A stretch of 48,944 nucleotides of DNA, from positions 1 to 48,944 of the forward strand of contig JAGRGY010000050.1 of the NCBI GenBank assembly GCA_020445255.1, in the 5' to 3' direction. This DNA comes from Gammaproteobacteria bacterium (GTDB lineage Bacteria; Pseudomonadota; Gammaproteobacteria; Chromatiales; Chromatiaceae). The notes under the pieces were generated by a model that saw only the letters and a program-made list of their open reading frames with translations, was not told the DNA's origin and made no database searches. Positions 34,659-42,723 of the stretch are shown piece by piece (position 1 is the first letter of the stretch; each line of letters opens with the position of its first letter). Made by a program: the position numbers and the translations under genes.

Positions 34659-36109
34659 CGCACCATCGCCTGTGTCAGTCGGTACAAGGGCTCGGTCCAG
34701 AAGAACAGCACCACGCAGCCCGTCGTGGTCACGGCGATTGCGATCAGGCTGGGCAGTGGTGCCTCGCGGATTTCGGCCGCTGCGGCGGGGCCGGCGACAA
34801 AGAAGCCGCGCACCGGGATCGCCAGCAGGTACACGATGTTCAGCAGTGAACTGACCAGCAGCACGGCAGTCAGCGCCCATGCGCCGGCGTCGAGTGTGCC
34901 CTGAACCAGCACCCATTTACTCCAGGTGCCACCGAACGGCGGCAGGCCGACGATCGACAGCGCGCCGACCGTGAATGCCAGCATGGTCAACGGCATGCGT
35001 CGGCCAAGGCCGTCCAGTTCGCTGACCCGCGTCTTGTGCGCGGCGACCAGGATCGCGCCCGCGCAGAAGAACAGCGTTATCTTGCCGAACGCGTGCATCG
35101 CGATGTGCATACCGCCGCCGACCGCACCGGCGGCGACGCCGAGCATCGCACCGAGCACGATGTAGCCGAGCTGGCTGATGGTCGAATAGGCGAGCCGCGC
35201 TTTCAGATTGTCCCGGGTCATGGCGACCAGCGAGGCGAGCACGATAGTCAAGCCGGCCAGCGCGGCCAGCCAGTCGGCCGCTGCCAGTTCGGCGATGGTG
35301 TCCAGACCGAACAGATACACCGTAACCTTGAGGATCGTGAACACGCCTGCCTTGACCACCGCCACCGCGTGCAGCAACGCCGAAACCGGGGTCGGGGCTA
35401 CCATCGCCGCCGGCAGCCAGCGGTGGAAGGGCATCAGCGCGGCCTTGCCCGTGCCGAGTACGTACAGCACCAGGAGCACCCCGAGCACTGGGCCACCGAT
35501 CGTGTCGGGAAACACGCCGCCACGGCTGAACTCGAGCGTACCGGCAAGCTGCCAGGTCCACACCATCGCCAGCAGCAGCATACCGATCGACGTGCCCATC
35601 AGCAGACCCAGGTAGATGCGACCGGCGCGGCGCGCCTCGTCGGTCCCGGCATGCGTGACCAGGGGGTAGGTCGCGATCGTGAGGACCTCATAAAAAACGA
35701 ATAATGTGAGCATGTTGGCCGCCAGCGCGATGCCGAGTGCGGCGGCGATCGACACCGCGAACGCGGCGTAGAAGCGAGTCTGATTCTGCTCGTCGTGGGC
35801 GCGCATGTAACCGATCGCGTAGATCGACGTCACCGGCCACAGGAAACCGGCGACCAGCGCGAACAGCAGGCCGAGGGGTTCCGGTTGCAGGGCGAGTTGC
35901 AGGCCGGGGAGCGGCTCCGCGAGCACCAGTCGTGGCGGGAATGCCAACTCCACGCTGTGCGCCAGCATTGCGACGAGACCGAACAACAGAACGCCGCCGG
36001 CGACCGTGATCGACTCGCGCAGATTCGGCCTGCGCCGCGCGATCACCACACCCATCGCGATCAGGACCGGCAGCGAGAGGATGGCACCAAGCAGATCTGG
36101 GCCGCTCAC
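34655..36109 (-). CDS. Mrp/NuoN-like proton antiporter subunit (second D-type paralogue)
   Basis: This 484-residue membrane protein with about 14 helices is in the proton_antipo_M family. Key residues: Glu in LFVFYEVLTIATYP, Lys and His in GTGKAALMPFHRWLP, Lys in VVKAGVFTILK and Lys in AFGKITLFFC. GTG 36109 overlaps the first mrpD stop by 4 bp (GTGA). Upstream in-frame codons would give an Arg-rich, non-membrane N-terminus. It differs clearly from the other two D-type subunits, so this is an old paralogue or a subunit type of its own. Confidence 0.9.
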   Translation of the reverse strand: MSGPDLLGAILSLPVLIAMGVVIARRRPNLRESITVAGGVLLFGLVAMLAHSVELAFPPRLVLAEPLPGLQLALQPEPLGLLFALVAGFLWPVTSIYAIGYMRAHDEQNQTRFYAAFAVSIAAALGIALAANMLTLFVFYEVLTIATYPLVTHAGTDEARRAGRIYLGLLMGTSIGMLLLAMVWTWQLAGTLEFSRGGVFPDTIGGPVLGVLLVLYVLGTGKAALMPFHRWLPAAMVAPTPVSALLHAVAVVKAGVFTILKVTVYLFGLDTIAELAAADWLAALAGLTIVLASLVAMTRDNLKARLAYSTISQLGYIVLGAMLGVAAGAVGGGMHIAMHAFGKITLFFCAGAILVAAHKTRVSELDGLGRRMPLTMLAFTVGALSIVGLPPFGGTWSKWVLVQGTLDAGAWALTAVLLVSSLLNIVYLLAIPVRGFFVAGPAAAAEIREAPLPSLIAIAVTTTGCVVLFFWTEPLYRLTQAMVR

Positions 36110-37590
36110 CCGGTGCCTCCAAGCAGCGAACCGGCGGCGTCGCGGGCAACGCCGACGGTGAGGTCGGTGTCGATGCCGAAGTAGAGGTTCGCGCCAACCA
36201 GCAACCAGATCGAAACCTGCATCGACCACGGTGCCTCACCGACAACAGCCACGTCTCCGGCCGGCCTGCCGAAGTACGCCGTCTCGACAAGCTTCCAGAT
36301 GTAGATCAACGCCAGCAGCGAGCCGATCAGGATCAGCACTGCAATCGGCCAGAGTCCCTGCTCGAGCGTCGCCTGCACCAGATACCACTTGCTGACGAAG
36401 CCGACGGTCGGCGGTACACCGATCAGGCTCAGGCCACCGATCACGATCGCCGACATCGTCCACGGCATACGCTGTCCGAGCCCGGCGAAGTCACGCAGCG
36501 TCACCGAACCGATGCGATAGGCGACCGCACCCAATGCCAGGAACAAGGCGCCCTTCATCAGCGCATGGTTGAACAGGTGCAGCATCGCCGCCGTGACGCC
36601 GAGCGTCGACGCGAGACCGATCCCGAGCACCATGTAGCCGATCTGCGCGACGCTTGAATAGGCCAACATGCGCTTGACGTCGGTCTGGTAGATGGCGACG
36701 AGCGATGCCAGCAAGGTACCCAGCAGGCCGAGCACGAGCAGGAAGGTGTCGAGCGGCATGCGTCCGAGCGAGAAATCGGCGCCGAATACCTCGAGCAGGA
36801 AGCGCAGCAACACGTATACAGCGACCTTCGTCGCGGTCGCCGACAGAAACGCGGTGACTGTCGACGGCGCATACGCGTAAGCGTTCGGCAGCCACAGGTG
36901 CAGTGGGAACAGTGCCAGCTTGAGGCCGATTCCGACGGTGAGGAAGGCGAAACCGGCACGCACCGTGCGCGTATCGGATACAGCAGGCAGACGTGCGGCG
37001 AGGTCGAGCATGTTCAGCGTACCGGTCATCATGTAAAGAAAGCCGATGCCGATCAGGATGAAGGTGGCGCCCAGCGTGCCCATCACCAGGTACTGAAATG
37101 CCGCATTCAGCGCCCGTCGGTCTCGTCCCATGCTGATCAATGCATAAGAAGACAGCGCCGATATCTCGAGGAACACGAACAGGTTGAAGGCATCGCCGGT
37201 GGCGATCATGCCGACCATGCCGGCGAACGCGAGCAGGAAGATCGCATAGAAATGCACGATCCGGTTGGCAGCGATCTCGCGTTCCACGCTCAGGCGGGCG
37301 AACCACAGCACCAGTGCTGCGATTGCGCACACGATCAACAGCACATAAGCGCCAAGCAGATCGACCCGGTACTCGATGCCCCACGGCGGCGGCCATCCGC
37401 CGAGTTGATAATCCAGCGCACCGTTGGCGTGCACCTGCTGCAGCAGTGCAATCGAACCAGCCAAGCTCAGCCACGCGGCGGCCAGGGCGATCAGCCAGGC
37501 GGCACGCCTGTGATCCACGACGACGCACAGAGGCGCGGCCATCAGTGGCAGGATCACCACCAGCACTGGCAGGTGTTCGACCAGCGTCAT
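36106..37590 (-). CDS. mrpD: Mrp Na+/H+ antiporter subunit D (first paralogue)
   Basis: This 494-residue, about 14-helix protein is closest to canonical MrpD. Proton-path residues are Glu in FVFLEISALSSYALI, Lys in GLKLALFPLHLWLPNAY, Lys in TATKVAVYVLL and Lys in FNHALMKGALFL. ATG 37590 overlaps the mrpC stop by 4 bp. The multi-subunit complex exchanges cytoplasmic Na+ (or K+) for external protons, powered by the proton-motive force. It is important in alkaline or saline habitats. The order after C matches ordinary mrp operons. Confidence 0.93.
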   Translation of the reverse strand: MTLVEHLPVLVVILPLMAAPLCVVVDHRRAAWLIALAAAWLSLAGSIALLQQVHANGALDYQLGGWPPPWGIEYRVDLLGAYVLLIVCAIAALVLWFARLSVEREIAANRIVHFYAIFLLAFAGMVGMIATGDAFNLFVFLEISALSSYALISMGRDRRALNAAFQYLVMGTLGATFILIGIGFLYMMTGTLNMLDLAARLPAVSDTRTVRAGFAFLTVGIGLKLALFPLHLWLPNAYAYAPSTVTAFLSATATKVAVYVLLRFLLEVFGADFSLGRMPLDTFLLVLGLLGTLLASLVAIYQTDVKRMLAYSSVAQIGYMVLGIGLASTLGVTAAMLHLFNHALMKGALFLALGAVAYRIGSVTLRDFAGLGQRMPWTMSAIVIGGLSLIGVPPTVGFVSKWYLVQATLEQGLWPIAVLILIGSLLALIYIWKLVETAYFGRPAGDVAVVGEAPWSMQVSIWLLVGANLYFGIDTDLTVGVARDAAGSLLGGTG

Positions 37591-38003
37591 TCGGCCTGCT
37601 TCCTATCCGCTGCCTGCGCCGGTTCCGGGGCGCGTGGGGCGCCCTGGTCGTCCGCCAGGTCCTGCCGGTTGATGTCGTCTTCTTCGATGCTGCCGTAGGC
37701 TTCGCGGATGCGTAACACCAGCGCCAGTCCGACGGCGGTGGTGGCCACGCCGACCACGATCGCGGTCAGGATCAGCACGTGGGGCAGCGGGTTCGAATAG
37801 AGTGTTACACCGGCTTTGGCAATCGGCGCGGTTCCGCCCGCCACCTTGCCGATCGAGATGTAGAGAATGAACACCGAGGTCTGGAACAGGCCCAGGCCAA
37901 CCAGCTTCTTGATCAGATTGCCGTGCGAAATCACGACATAGAAGCCGGCCATCATCAGGAACACGACCACCCAGTAATTGTACAGTCCGGGCAATGTGCT
38001 CAT
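37587..38003 (-). CDS. mrpC: Mrp antiporter subunit C (NuoK-like)
   Basis: This 138-residue protein has three membrane helices (NuoK/MrpC fold; TAIVVGVATTAVGLALVLRI) and an acidic C-terminal tail. ATG 38003 is chosen since it gives a 4-bp ATGA overlap with the upstream stop; an in-frame ATG at 38018 would add five residues. The segment NPLPHVLILTAIVVG is well conserved in MrpC. It forms part of the antiporter membrane core. Confidence 0.92.
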   Translation of the reverse strand: MSTLPGLYNYWVVVFLMMAGFYVVISHGNLIKKLVGLGLFQTSVFILYISIGKVAGGTAPIAKAGVTLYSNPLPHVLILTAIVVGVATTAVGLALVLRIREAYGSIEEDDINRQDLADDQGAPRAPEPAQAADRKQAE

Positions 38004-38962
38004 GCGGTCCGCCTGCACTCGGTGAGCGCGTAGAAAATCGCGAGGACGATCGAGAACACGGTCAATCCGACACCCAGTTCGACCAGCATCACACCGAGGT
38101 GTTGTCCGTGATGCGGATCGGCCGACAGCACAGAGTAGTCGAGGAAGGCTCCGCCGCCCAACATCCCCAGCACACCGACGCCGGCATACAGCAACACGCC
38201 GAGTGCCGCCAGTCGGGGCAGCCAGCGTGGCGGCATCACACGGCGCGCAATCGCGTCACCGAACACCAGGTCGTACAGAATGAAGCCGGTCGCGAAGATC
38301 ACACCTGCCTGGAATCCACCGCCGGCGCCGAAGTCGCCGTGAAACTGCACGTACAGCGCGTACAGCAGGATCAGCGGGAGCAGGGTCTTGACCACCACGC
38401 GCAATACCAGCCGTCCCAGTTCCGGTGAATCGGTGGCTGGCTGCCTGGCGTCGTCGTGCAGACCGAGCAGCAGGATCACGGCGATTCCCGCGGTGAATAT
38501 CACCACCGTCTCGCCCAGCGTGTCGTAGCCTCGATAGCTGGCCAGCACAGCGGTGACGACGTTGGGCAGGGCGACCTCGATCGGCCCCTGTGCAAGGTAG
38601 CGAGGCGCGATATGGTGTTGCGCCGGGGCTGTCGGGTCGCCGACCAAAGGTGCGTCGAGGGTGCCGTACACGAGCGCCGCGCCAGTGACGCCGACCACGA
38701 CCAGCGGCAGCAAGGCGCTGTGCGCCGACGGGCGCTCCATACGGCCGGTCAGACGCAGCGCCGACAGCATCAGCACGGTGGTCACACCGGCACCGACCGC
38801 GGCCTCGGTGAAGGCGACATCGACCGCGTCCAGATCCATGAACAGGACGGCCGTCATCAGGCTGTAGATACCGAACAGCATCACCACGGCGAACAGGTCG
38901 CGCAGACGGATCGCCGCCACGGCGATCAGCACCAGGATGCCGAGCAGTACGACGTCTATCAA
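38000..38962 (-). CDS. fused MrpA C-terminal (DUF4040/MbhD-E-like) plus MrpB protein
   Basis: This 320-residue membrane protein has three parts. Residues 1-90 match the MbhD/DUF4040 segment at the C-terminus of MrpA (LRDLFAVVMLFGIYSLMTAV; AFTEAAVGAGVTTVL). A middle part (about 90-175) is MbhE-like. Residues about 190-320 are MrpB (FHGDFGAGGGFQAGVIFATG). It is a natural split: the antiporter-like N-terminal part of MrpA is absent, and its C-terminal module is joined to MrpB, as in group 2 mrp operons. It starts at ATG 38962, overlapping mrpG by 4 bp. Confidence 0.9.
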   Translation of the reverse strand: MIDVVLLGILVLIAVAAIRLRDLFAVVMLFGIYSLMTAVLFMDLDAVDVAFTEAAVGAGVTTVLMLSALRLTGRMERPSAHSALLPLVVVGVTGAALVYGTLDAPLVGDPTAPAQHHIAPRYLAQGPIEVALPNVVTAVLASYRGYDTLGETVVIFTAGIAVILLLGLHDDARQPATDSPELGRLVLRVVVKTLLPLILLYALYVQFHGDFGAGGGFQAGVIFATGFILYDLVFGDAIARRVMPPRWLPRLAALGVLLYAGVGVLGMLGGGAFLDYSVLSADPHHGQHLGVMLVELGVGLTVFSIVLAIFYALTECRRTA

Positions 38963-39300
38963 CGGTCCGATGTTGCGTCCTCCTCAGCAGGTTCGCGATC
39001 GGCGAGCTGTGGCTTCTGACCACCGTGCAATGCGGCGGTGGCCATCGAATGCGAAGCGGTCGGGTTGGTGGCGAGGACAAACAGCATGATCATCACGACC
39101 TTGACCATGTCCAGCGACCACTCCATGTGCAGCATCAGGCCAAGCAGCAGCAGCGGTGCGGCGAGGGTCTCGGTGAGCCCGGCCGCGTGCACGCGGGCAA
39201 AGAAATCCGGCATGCGCAACAGGCCGACGCCACCGGTGATACAGAGCAGGCTGCCGGCGATCAGGAAACACCCGCTCAACAGATCGAGCACCGCACTCAC
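38959..39300 (-). CDS. mrpG: Mrp antiporter subunit G
   Basis: This 113-residue protein has three membrane helices. The motif GGVGLLRMPDFFARVHAAG, ending with Thr-Glu-Thr, is MrpG consensus. The C-terminus is a short hydrophilic tail rich in Glu and Asp. ATG 39300 overlaps the mrpF stop by 4 bp (ATGA). It is a required small subunit of the antiporter complex, and no defect is seen. Confidence 0.92.
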   Translation of the reverse strand: MSAVLDLLSGCFLIAGSLLCITGGVGLLRMPDFFARVHAAGLTETLAAPLLLLGLMLHMEWSLDMVKVVMIMLFVLATNPTASHSMATAALHGGQKPQLADREPAEEDATSDR

Positions 39301-39578
39301 GTCTGGTCCTCGTGGTAGGCCTCGTCGGGTACCGGGCTCTGCTCGAAGAAGCGCATCACTGCGATGCTGCCGACGAAGTTGACCATGGCGTAGAGCAGGG
39401 CGACGTCGAGGTAGCTATGCCACGAAAGGGCGTGCCCGGCCAACGCAATGAGCAGCACGGTCTTGGTGCCGAAGGCGTTGGCAGCCAGCATGCGATCGTA
39501 GACAGTCGGTCCCTTGAGCGCACGGATCAGTGCGAACACCATGGTCACGAGTACGGCTGCTACTGCAGCGGTCAGCAT
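39297..39578 (-). CDS. mrpF: Mrp antiporter subunit F
   Basis: This 93-residue, three-helix protein has the conserved segment ALKGPTVYDRMLAANAFGTK, which is MrpF-typical. ATG 39578 is chosen: it starts at the first helix and lies 4 bp after the mrpE stop. Upstream in-frame codons would add an unlike polar stretch. In other systems MrpF is linked to bile-salt or sodium export. It is part of the complex here. Confidence 0.91.
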   Translation of the reverse strand: MLTAAVAAVLVTMVFALIRALKGPTVYDRMLAANAFGTKTVLLIALAGHALSWHSYLDVALLYAMVNFVGSIAVMRFFEQSPVPDEAYHEDQT

Positions 39579-39582
39579 GGCG

Positions 39583-40050
39583 TCATACCCCCAGCCGCCG
39601 GATCCGACGTTCCATCTCGCCGCGTTCGAGTTCGGCGCGTCCGGACCTCGACAGGCAATGTACCCTGAAGTGGTCCTCGCCAACGTCGGTGGTCAGGGTC
39701 CCCGGGGTGAGCGTGATCGAGTTGGCGTACAAGGTCTTTTCAACCGGTGTCTCGACTTGCGTGTCGAGCCTTTCCCATACCGGTCGGACCGGTAGCTCCG
39801 GGTCCCAAATGCGCCGCGCGACGTCGAAGTTGGCGCGGATCACCCGGCCGGCCAGCCAGGCTGCATAGGCAAAGATACCGGCACTCGGCTGCACCGTTGA
39901 CGGTTGCCGGTCAATCCGGTTCATGCGGAACATCAACCCGGCGACCAGCAGGACGGAGAGCGCGCCGAGTCCAAGCAGAAGCGGCGAGAACTGCCCGGAA
40001 AGCAGCACCCAGAAGGCGAACAGGAACAACACGAACAGTTGCTTGCGCAT
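39583..40050 (-). CDS. mrpE: Mrp antiporter subunit E
   Basis: This 155-residue protein has two N-terminal membrane helices and a cytoplasmic C-terminal domain. YANSITLTPGTLTTDV is the strongest MrpE signature. ATG 40050 is preceded by a modest GGTGG site. It is the first gene of the operon, so the promoter should lie in 40051-40300. E-first order is usual for group 2 mrp operons. Confidence 0.91.
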   Translation of the reverse strand: MRKQLFVLFLFAFWVLLSGQFSPLLLGLGALSVLLVAGLMFRMNRIDRQPSTVQPSAGIFAYAAWLAGRVIRANFDVARRIWDPELPVRPVWERLDTQVETPVEKTLYANSITLTPGTLTTDVGEDHFRVHCLSRSGRAELERGEMERRIRRLGV

Positions 40051-40490
40051 ATGTCAGTCACCACCGGTTCATGACCCGGCTGTTCTTACTGCATATTTCG
40101 ATCGTTGTCTGTGTGGACCCTAGCCAAATGTGGCTGCCAAGGCAATGGCGGTGACGGCACGTGAGCGAGACGGTGGACACCCCCGATCGTGGGCATGTCG
40201 GTGCGACGCCTGCCGAATCGACGGTCTCGGGCATGACCCAGGAAGCCGATCGCCGTGGCCGCACCTGTATAGACTGGGAGCGCGCTGCTCATCGATTCGA
40301 CGGGACGCTGCGTTGAGTAGTGATTCATCAGATGCCGATAATCACTCGGGTCGCAGCAACGTTTGCTGTGATCCTTCAGGTGTCCAGGGGCTCACAGGCC
40401 CGCCTGCGTGAGCGCTGTGCGGGGTCCGATGCGCACCGTGTTGGCGGCAAGATGCAGTTGGCCGGAACCGAGACGGGCAACTGCATTGAT

Positions 40491-40561
40491 TCGTCATTAC
40501 CGCGAAAGCGGAAATGCATGTGTGTCAATTCTCGGGATCCCCACTGACGTGGGGATGACGG
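40491..40561. repeat. dispersed double-hairpin (REP-like) repeat
   Basis: It has two inner stems: ccgc-gaaa-gcgg (40500-40511) and atccccac-tgac-gtggggat (40537-40556, perfect 8 bp). An outer pairing joins cgtcat near 40492 to atgacg near 40555. Read in frame, it gives HYRESGNACVSILGIPTDVGM, a pattern seen in spurious translations of such repeats in many proteobacteria. A relative lies at 7626-7645. Confidence 0.7.
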
Positions 40562-40762
40562 CAGTCCATCACTCGGTAAGGTTTGGATTCTGGCGCTGCG
40601 CTGTCGGCGTTGTCTGTTGGCCCTGTCAGCGAGCAGCTGGTCTCGACCCCAGGCGCTGCGTTCCTTTGCTGGTCGATGTCGATCCAGACTGGGAAAACCG
40701 CGGCGTGACACAGGCAAAGGTCTCGTACCCCGAACTCGAGGATGCCGCTCCGATGGGTTGAT

Positions 40763-40791
40763 TTGCGGCATCGGCCTGTGCTGTTGATAAT
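40763..40791 (+). promoter_or_regulatory. possible sigma-70 promoter for the DltA-like gene
   Basis: TTGCGG (40763-40768), a 17-bp spacer and GATAAT (40786-40791) resemble a sigma-70 promoter. The start would be about 40798, giving a leader of some 20 nt. The -35 match is partial, so this is tentative. Confidence 0.35.
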
Positions 40792-40818
40792 CGCCCGCGT
40801 CAACCTGCTGCATGCGCC

Positions 40819-42387
40819 ATGAACTGGAATCCCGCCGCGCCCGTTTACCGGCAAGCCCAAATCACGCCAGCGCACCTCGCGCTCGCGGCGGATGGGGTCG
40901 AGCTCAGTTACGCCGAACTGGCGGATCATGCCGCGCGACTGGCGTCACACCTGCAAAGCCTCGGCACCCGGCGTGGCGCGCTGGTCGGCATCCTGGGGTC
41001 GCGCAGCAGGATCGCAATCCAGGCGGTATTGGGCGTCAGCTGGGCCGGGGCCGCGTACCTGCCACTCGGCACGCGGTGGCCGGAACAGCGCCTGCTGGCC
41101 ACGCTCGAGCAGGTCGACATCGACACTCTGATCGTCGACTCGGCCGGGCTCCAGCAGCTTGCGCCGTCCCTGCTGTCGCGTATCAGGCACCTGATCGTGC
41201 CTCGCGAGGGGCTGGTGTCGCCCTTTGCGGTGCACGCGTCGCCTGACATCCACTGCATCGACGAACTGCCCGATGTCCTTGGCGCATCCGAGCCTGCGAT
41301 GCTGGATCCGAACGACTTGGTCTACCTGATCTTCACGTCAGGGACGACCGGCGTACCGAAGGGCGTCATGGTCTCGGCGGGCTCGCTGACCGCCTATCTC
41401 GATGCGTTGTCGGAACGCAAGGCGATGACGGCCGAAGACCGCGCATCTCAGTTCACCGAGCTCAGCTTCGATCCGTCGGTTGGCGAGATCTTCGTACCAT
41501 GGCGGGTCGGTGCGTCGCTGCATGTGTTGCCGGCACAGACACATGTCTCCCCGGTGCGCTTCATGCGCGAACACCGCCTGAGCATCTGGGGCTCGGCGCC
41601 GGCCGCGATCGCGTGGATGCGCGATACGCGCTCGCTGCAACCCGGCGTGCTGTCGGGCCTGCGTTACTCCTCGTTCGGAGGAGAACCATTGCCGATGTCG
41701 CTGGTGCAAGCCTGGCGGGAAGCCGCGCCCAATGCCGTGGTCGACAACCTGTACGGGCCGACTGAGGCAACTGTGGATTGTGTCGGACAGTTCATCCCCC
41801 CCGGGGTGACGCCCGTCGTGACACCGGGGCGCGATATCCTTGCGATCGGAACGCCCCATCCGGGTACCGAGCTGGCCGTGCTGGATGACGAACTGCGGCC
41901 ACTCGCAGCCGGCAACATCGGGCAGCTCGCCATCGCGGGGAAACAGCTTTCGCTCGGCTATCACAACCGGCCCGAGCTCAATGCCGCCTGCTTTCCGCAG
42001 ATCGCCGGCAAGCGTTGGTACCTCACCGGCGATCGCGGCATGCAGGACAAACAGGGGTTGTTTCACCATCTCGGCCGCTTGGACAACCAGGTAAAGGTTC
42101 ACGGGCACCGTGTCGAGCTGGAGGAAATCGAGGCGCACCTGCGCGCGATCACCGGAAAAGAGCAGGTTGCGGCCATCGGCTGGCCCTGGCAGGACGGCGT
42201 CGCAAAAGGGATAGTCGCCATCGTGGCCGACAGCGACACCGATCCCGACGGTCTACGGTCCGCCCTGCGTACGCGGCTGCCGCCACACATGGTGCCGGGT
42301 ACGGTACGGATCATCGATAGGCTGCCGTTGAACGCGAGCGGAAAACTCGATCGGCAGGCCCTGGTCAAATGGATGGATTCGAACTGA
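40819..42387 (+). CDS. AMP-forming amino-acid adenylating enzyme, DltA-like
   Basis: This 522-residue adenylation-domain protein has the phosphate loop LIFTSGTTGVPKG, the YGPTEATVD motif (A5), TGDRG (A7) and the C-terminal lysine motif NASGKLDRQAL (A10). These are features of stand-alone NRPS-type A domains such as D-alanine:carrier ligase DltA. No carrier or condensation domain is attached. The partner carrier protein and an MBOAT gene follow on the opposite strand, ending 79 bp away. The amino acid activated cannot be read reliably by eye; D-Ala, L-Ala, Gly or Ser are reasonable. No strong ribosome site precedes ATG 40819. Confidence 0.88.
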   Translation: MNWNPAAPVYRQAQITPAHLALAADGVELSYAELADHAARLASHLQSLGTRRGALVGILGSRSRIAIQAVLGVSWAGAAYLPLGTRWPEQRLLATLEQVDIDTLIVDSAGLQQLAPSLLSRIRHLIVPREGLVSPFAVHASPDIHCIDELPDVLGASEPAMLDPNDLVYLIFTSGTTGVPKGVMVSAGSLTAYLDALSERKAMTAEDRASQFTELSFDPSVGEIFVPWRVGASLHVLPAQTHVSPVRFMREHRLSIWGSAPAAIAWMRDTRSLQPGVLSGLRYSSFGGEPLPMSLVQAWREAAPNAVVDNLYGPTEATVDCVGQFIPPGVTPVVTPGRDILAIGTPHPGTELAVLDDELRPLAAGNIGQLAIAGKQLSLGYHNRPELNAACFPQIAGKRWYLTGDRGMQDKQGLFHHLGRLDNQVKVHGHRVELEEIEAHLRAITGKEQVAAIGWPWQDGVAKGIVAIVADSDTDPDGLRSALRTRLPPHMVPGTVRIIDRLPLNASGKLDRQALVKWMDSN

Positions 42388-42465
42388 ACGGCTTCCGGTG
42401 TCGGTACTGATAGTCCGGTGTCTGCGCGAGCACGGGCAGTTCAATACGCGGCTGTGCACTCGACC

Positions 42466-42723
42466 TCAACGCAGATCGCGCGATTCACCAATCACCAGGG
42501 CGATCGCGTCGACGCTGTCGAAGCGTTCCGGATCGAACTCGACCCGGGTGAAGTCCACATCGAATTCGGTTTCCAGGAACACGACCAGTTTGACGACCAC
42601 CAGGGAATCCAGCCGTCCGGTCTTGATCAGCGATTCGGCGTCATCGAAGGGCCGGCGGTCATCGAGCTCGCTGAGCAGTTCACCGATGTAGTCCCGAATT
42701 CTTTGCTTGTCGTCGTTCGCCAT
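42466..42723 (-). CDS. acyl/peptidyl carrier protein, DltC-like
   Basis: This 85-residue acidic four-helix carrier protein has the phosphopantetheine serine in the DSL motif (TGRLDSLVVVKLV), with helices before and after it (FLETEFDVDF). ATG 42723 overlaps the last base of the MBOAT stop (TGATG), so it is translated by coupling. It presumably carries the amino acid or acyl group made by the DltA-like enzyme and delivers it to the MBOAT protein, as DltC does. It differs from FabF-type ACPs in its short length and valine-rich helix II. Confidence 0.9.
   Translation of the reverse strand: MANDDKQRIRDYIGELLSELDDRRPFDDAESLIKTGRLDSLVVVKLVVFLETEFDVDFTRVEFDPERFDSVDAIALVIGESRDLR

Larger units (their letters stand above)
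40051..40818. other. 768-bp divergent intergenic region
   Basis: It separates the minus-strand Mrp operon from the plus-strand DltA-like gene. It contains a dispersed hairpin repeat (40491-40561) and a possible promoter (40763-40791). The part next to mrpE should hold the Mrp operon promoter, but I could not define boxes. No gene is accepted; the frame 40408-40761 reads through the repeat and is spurious. Confidence 0.5.

Noticed and set aside
40408..40761. 117-codon frame upstream of the DltA-like gene
   Set aside because: It reads through the dispersed hairpin repeat and gives the familiar spurious RESGN/GM peptide.
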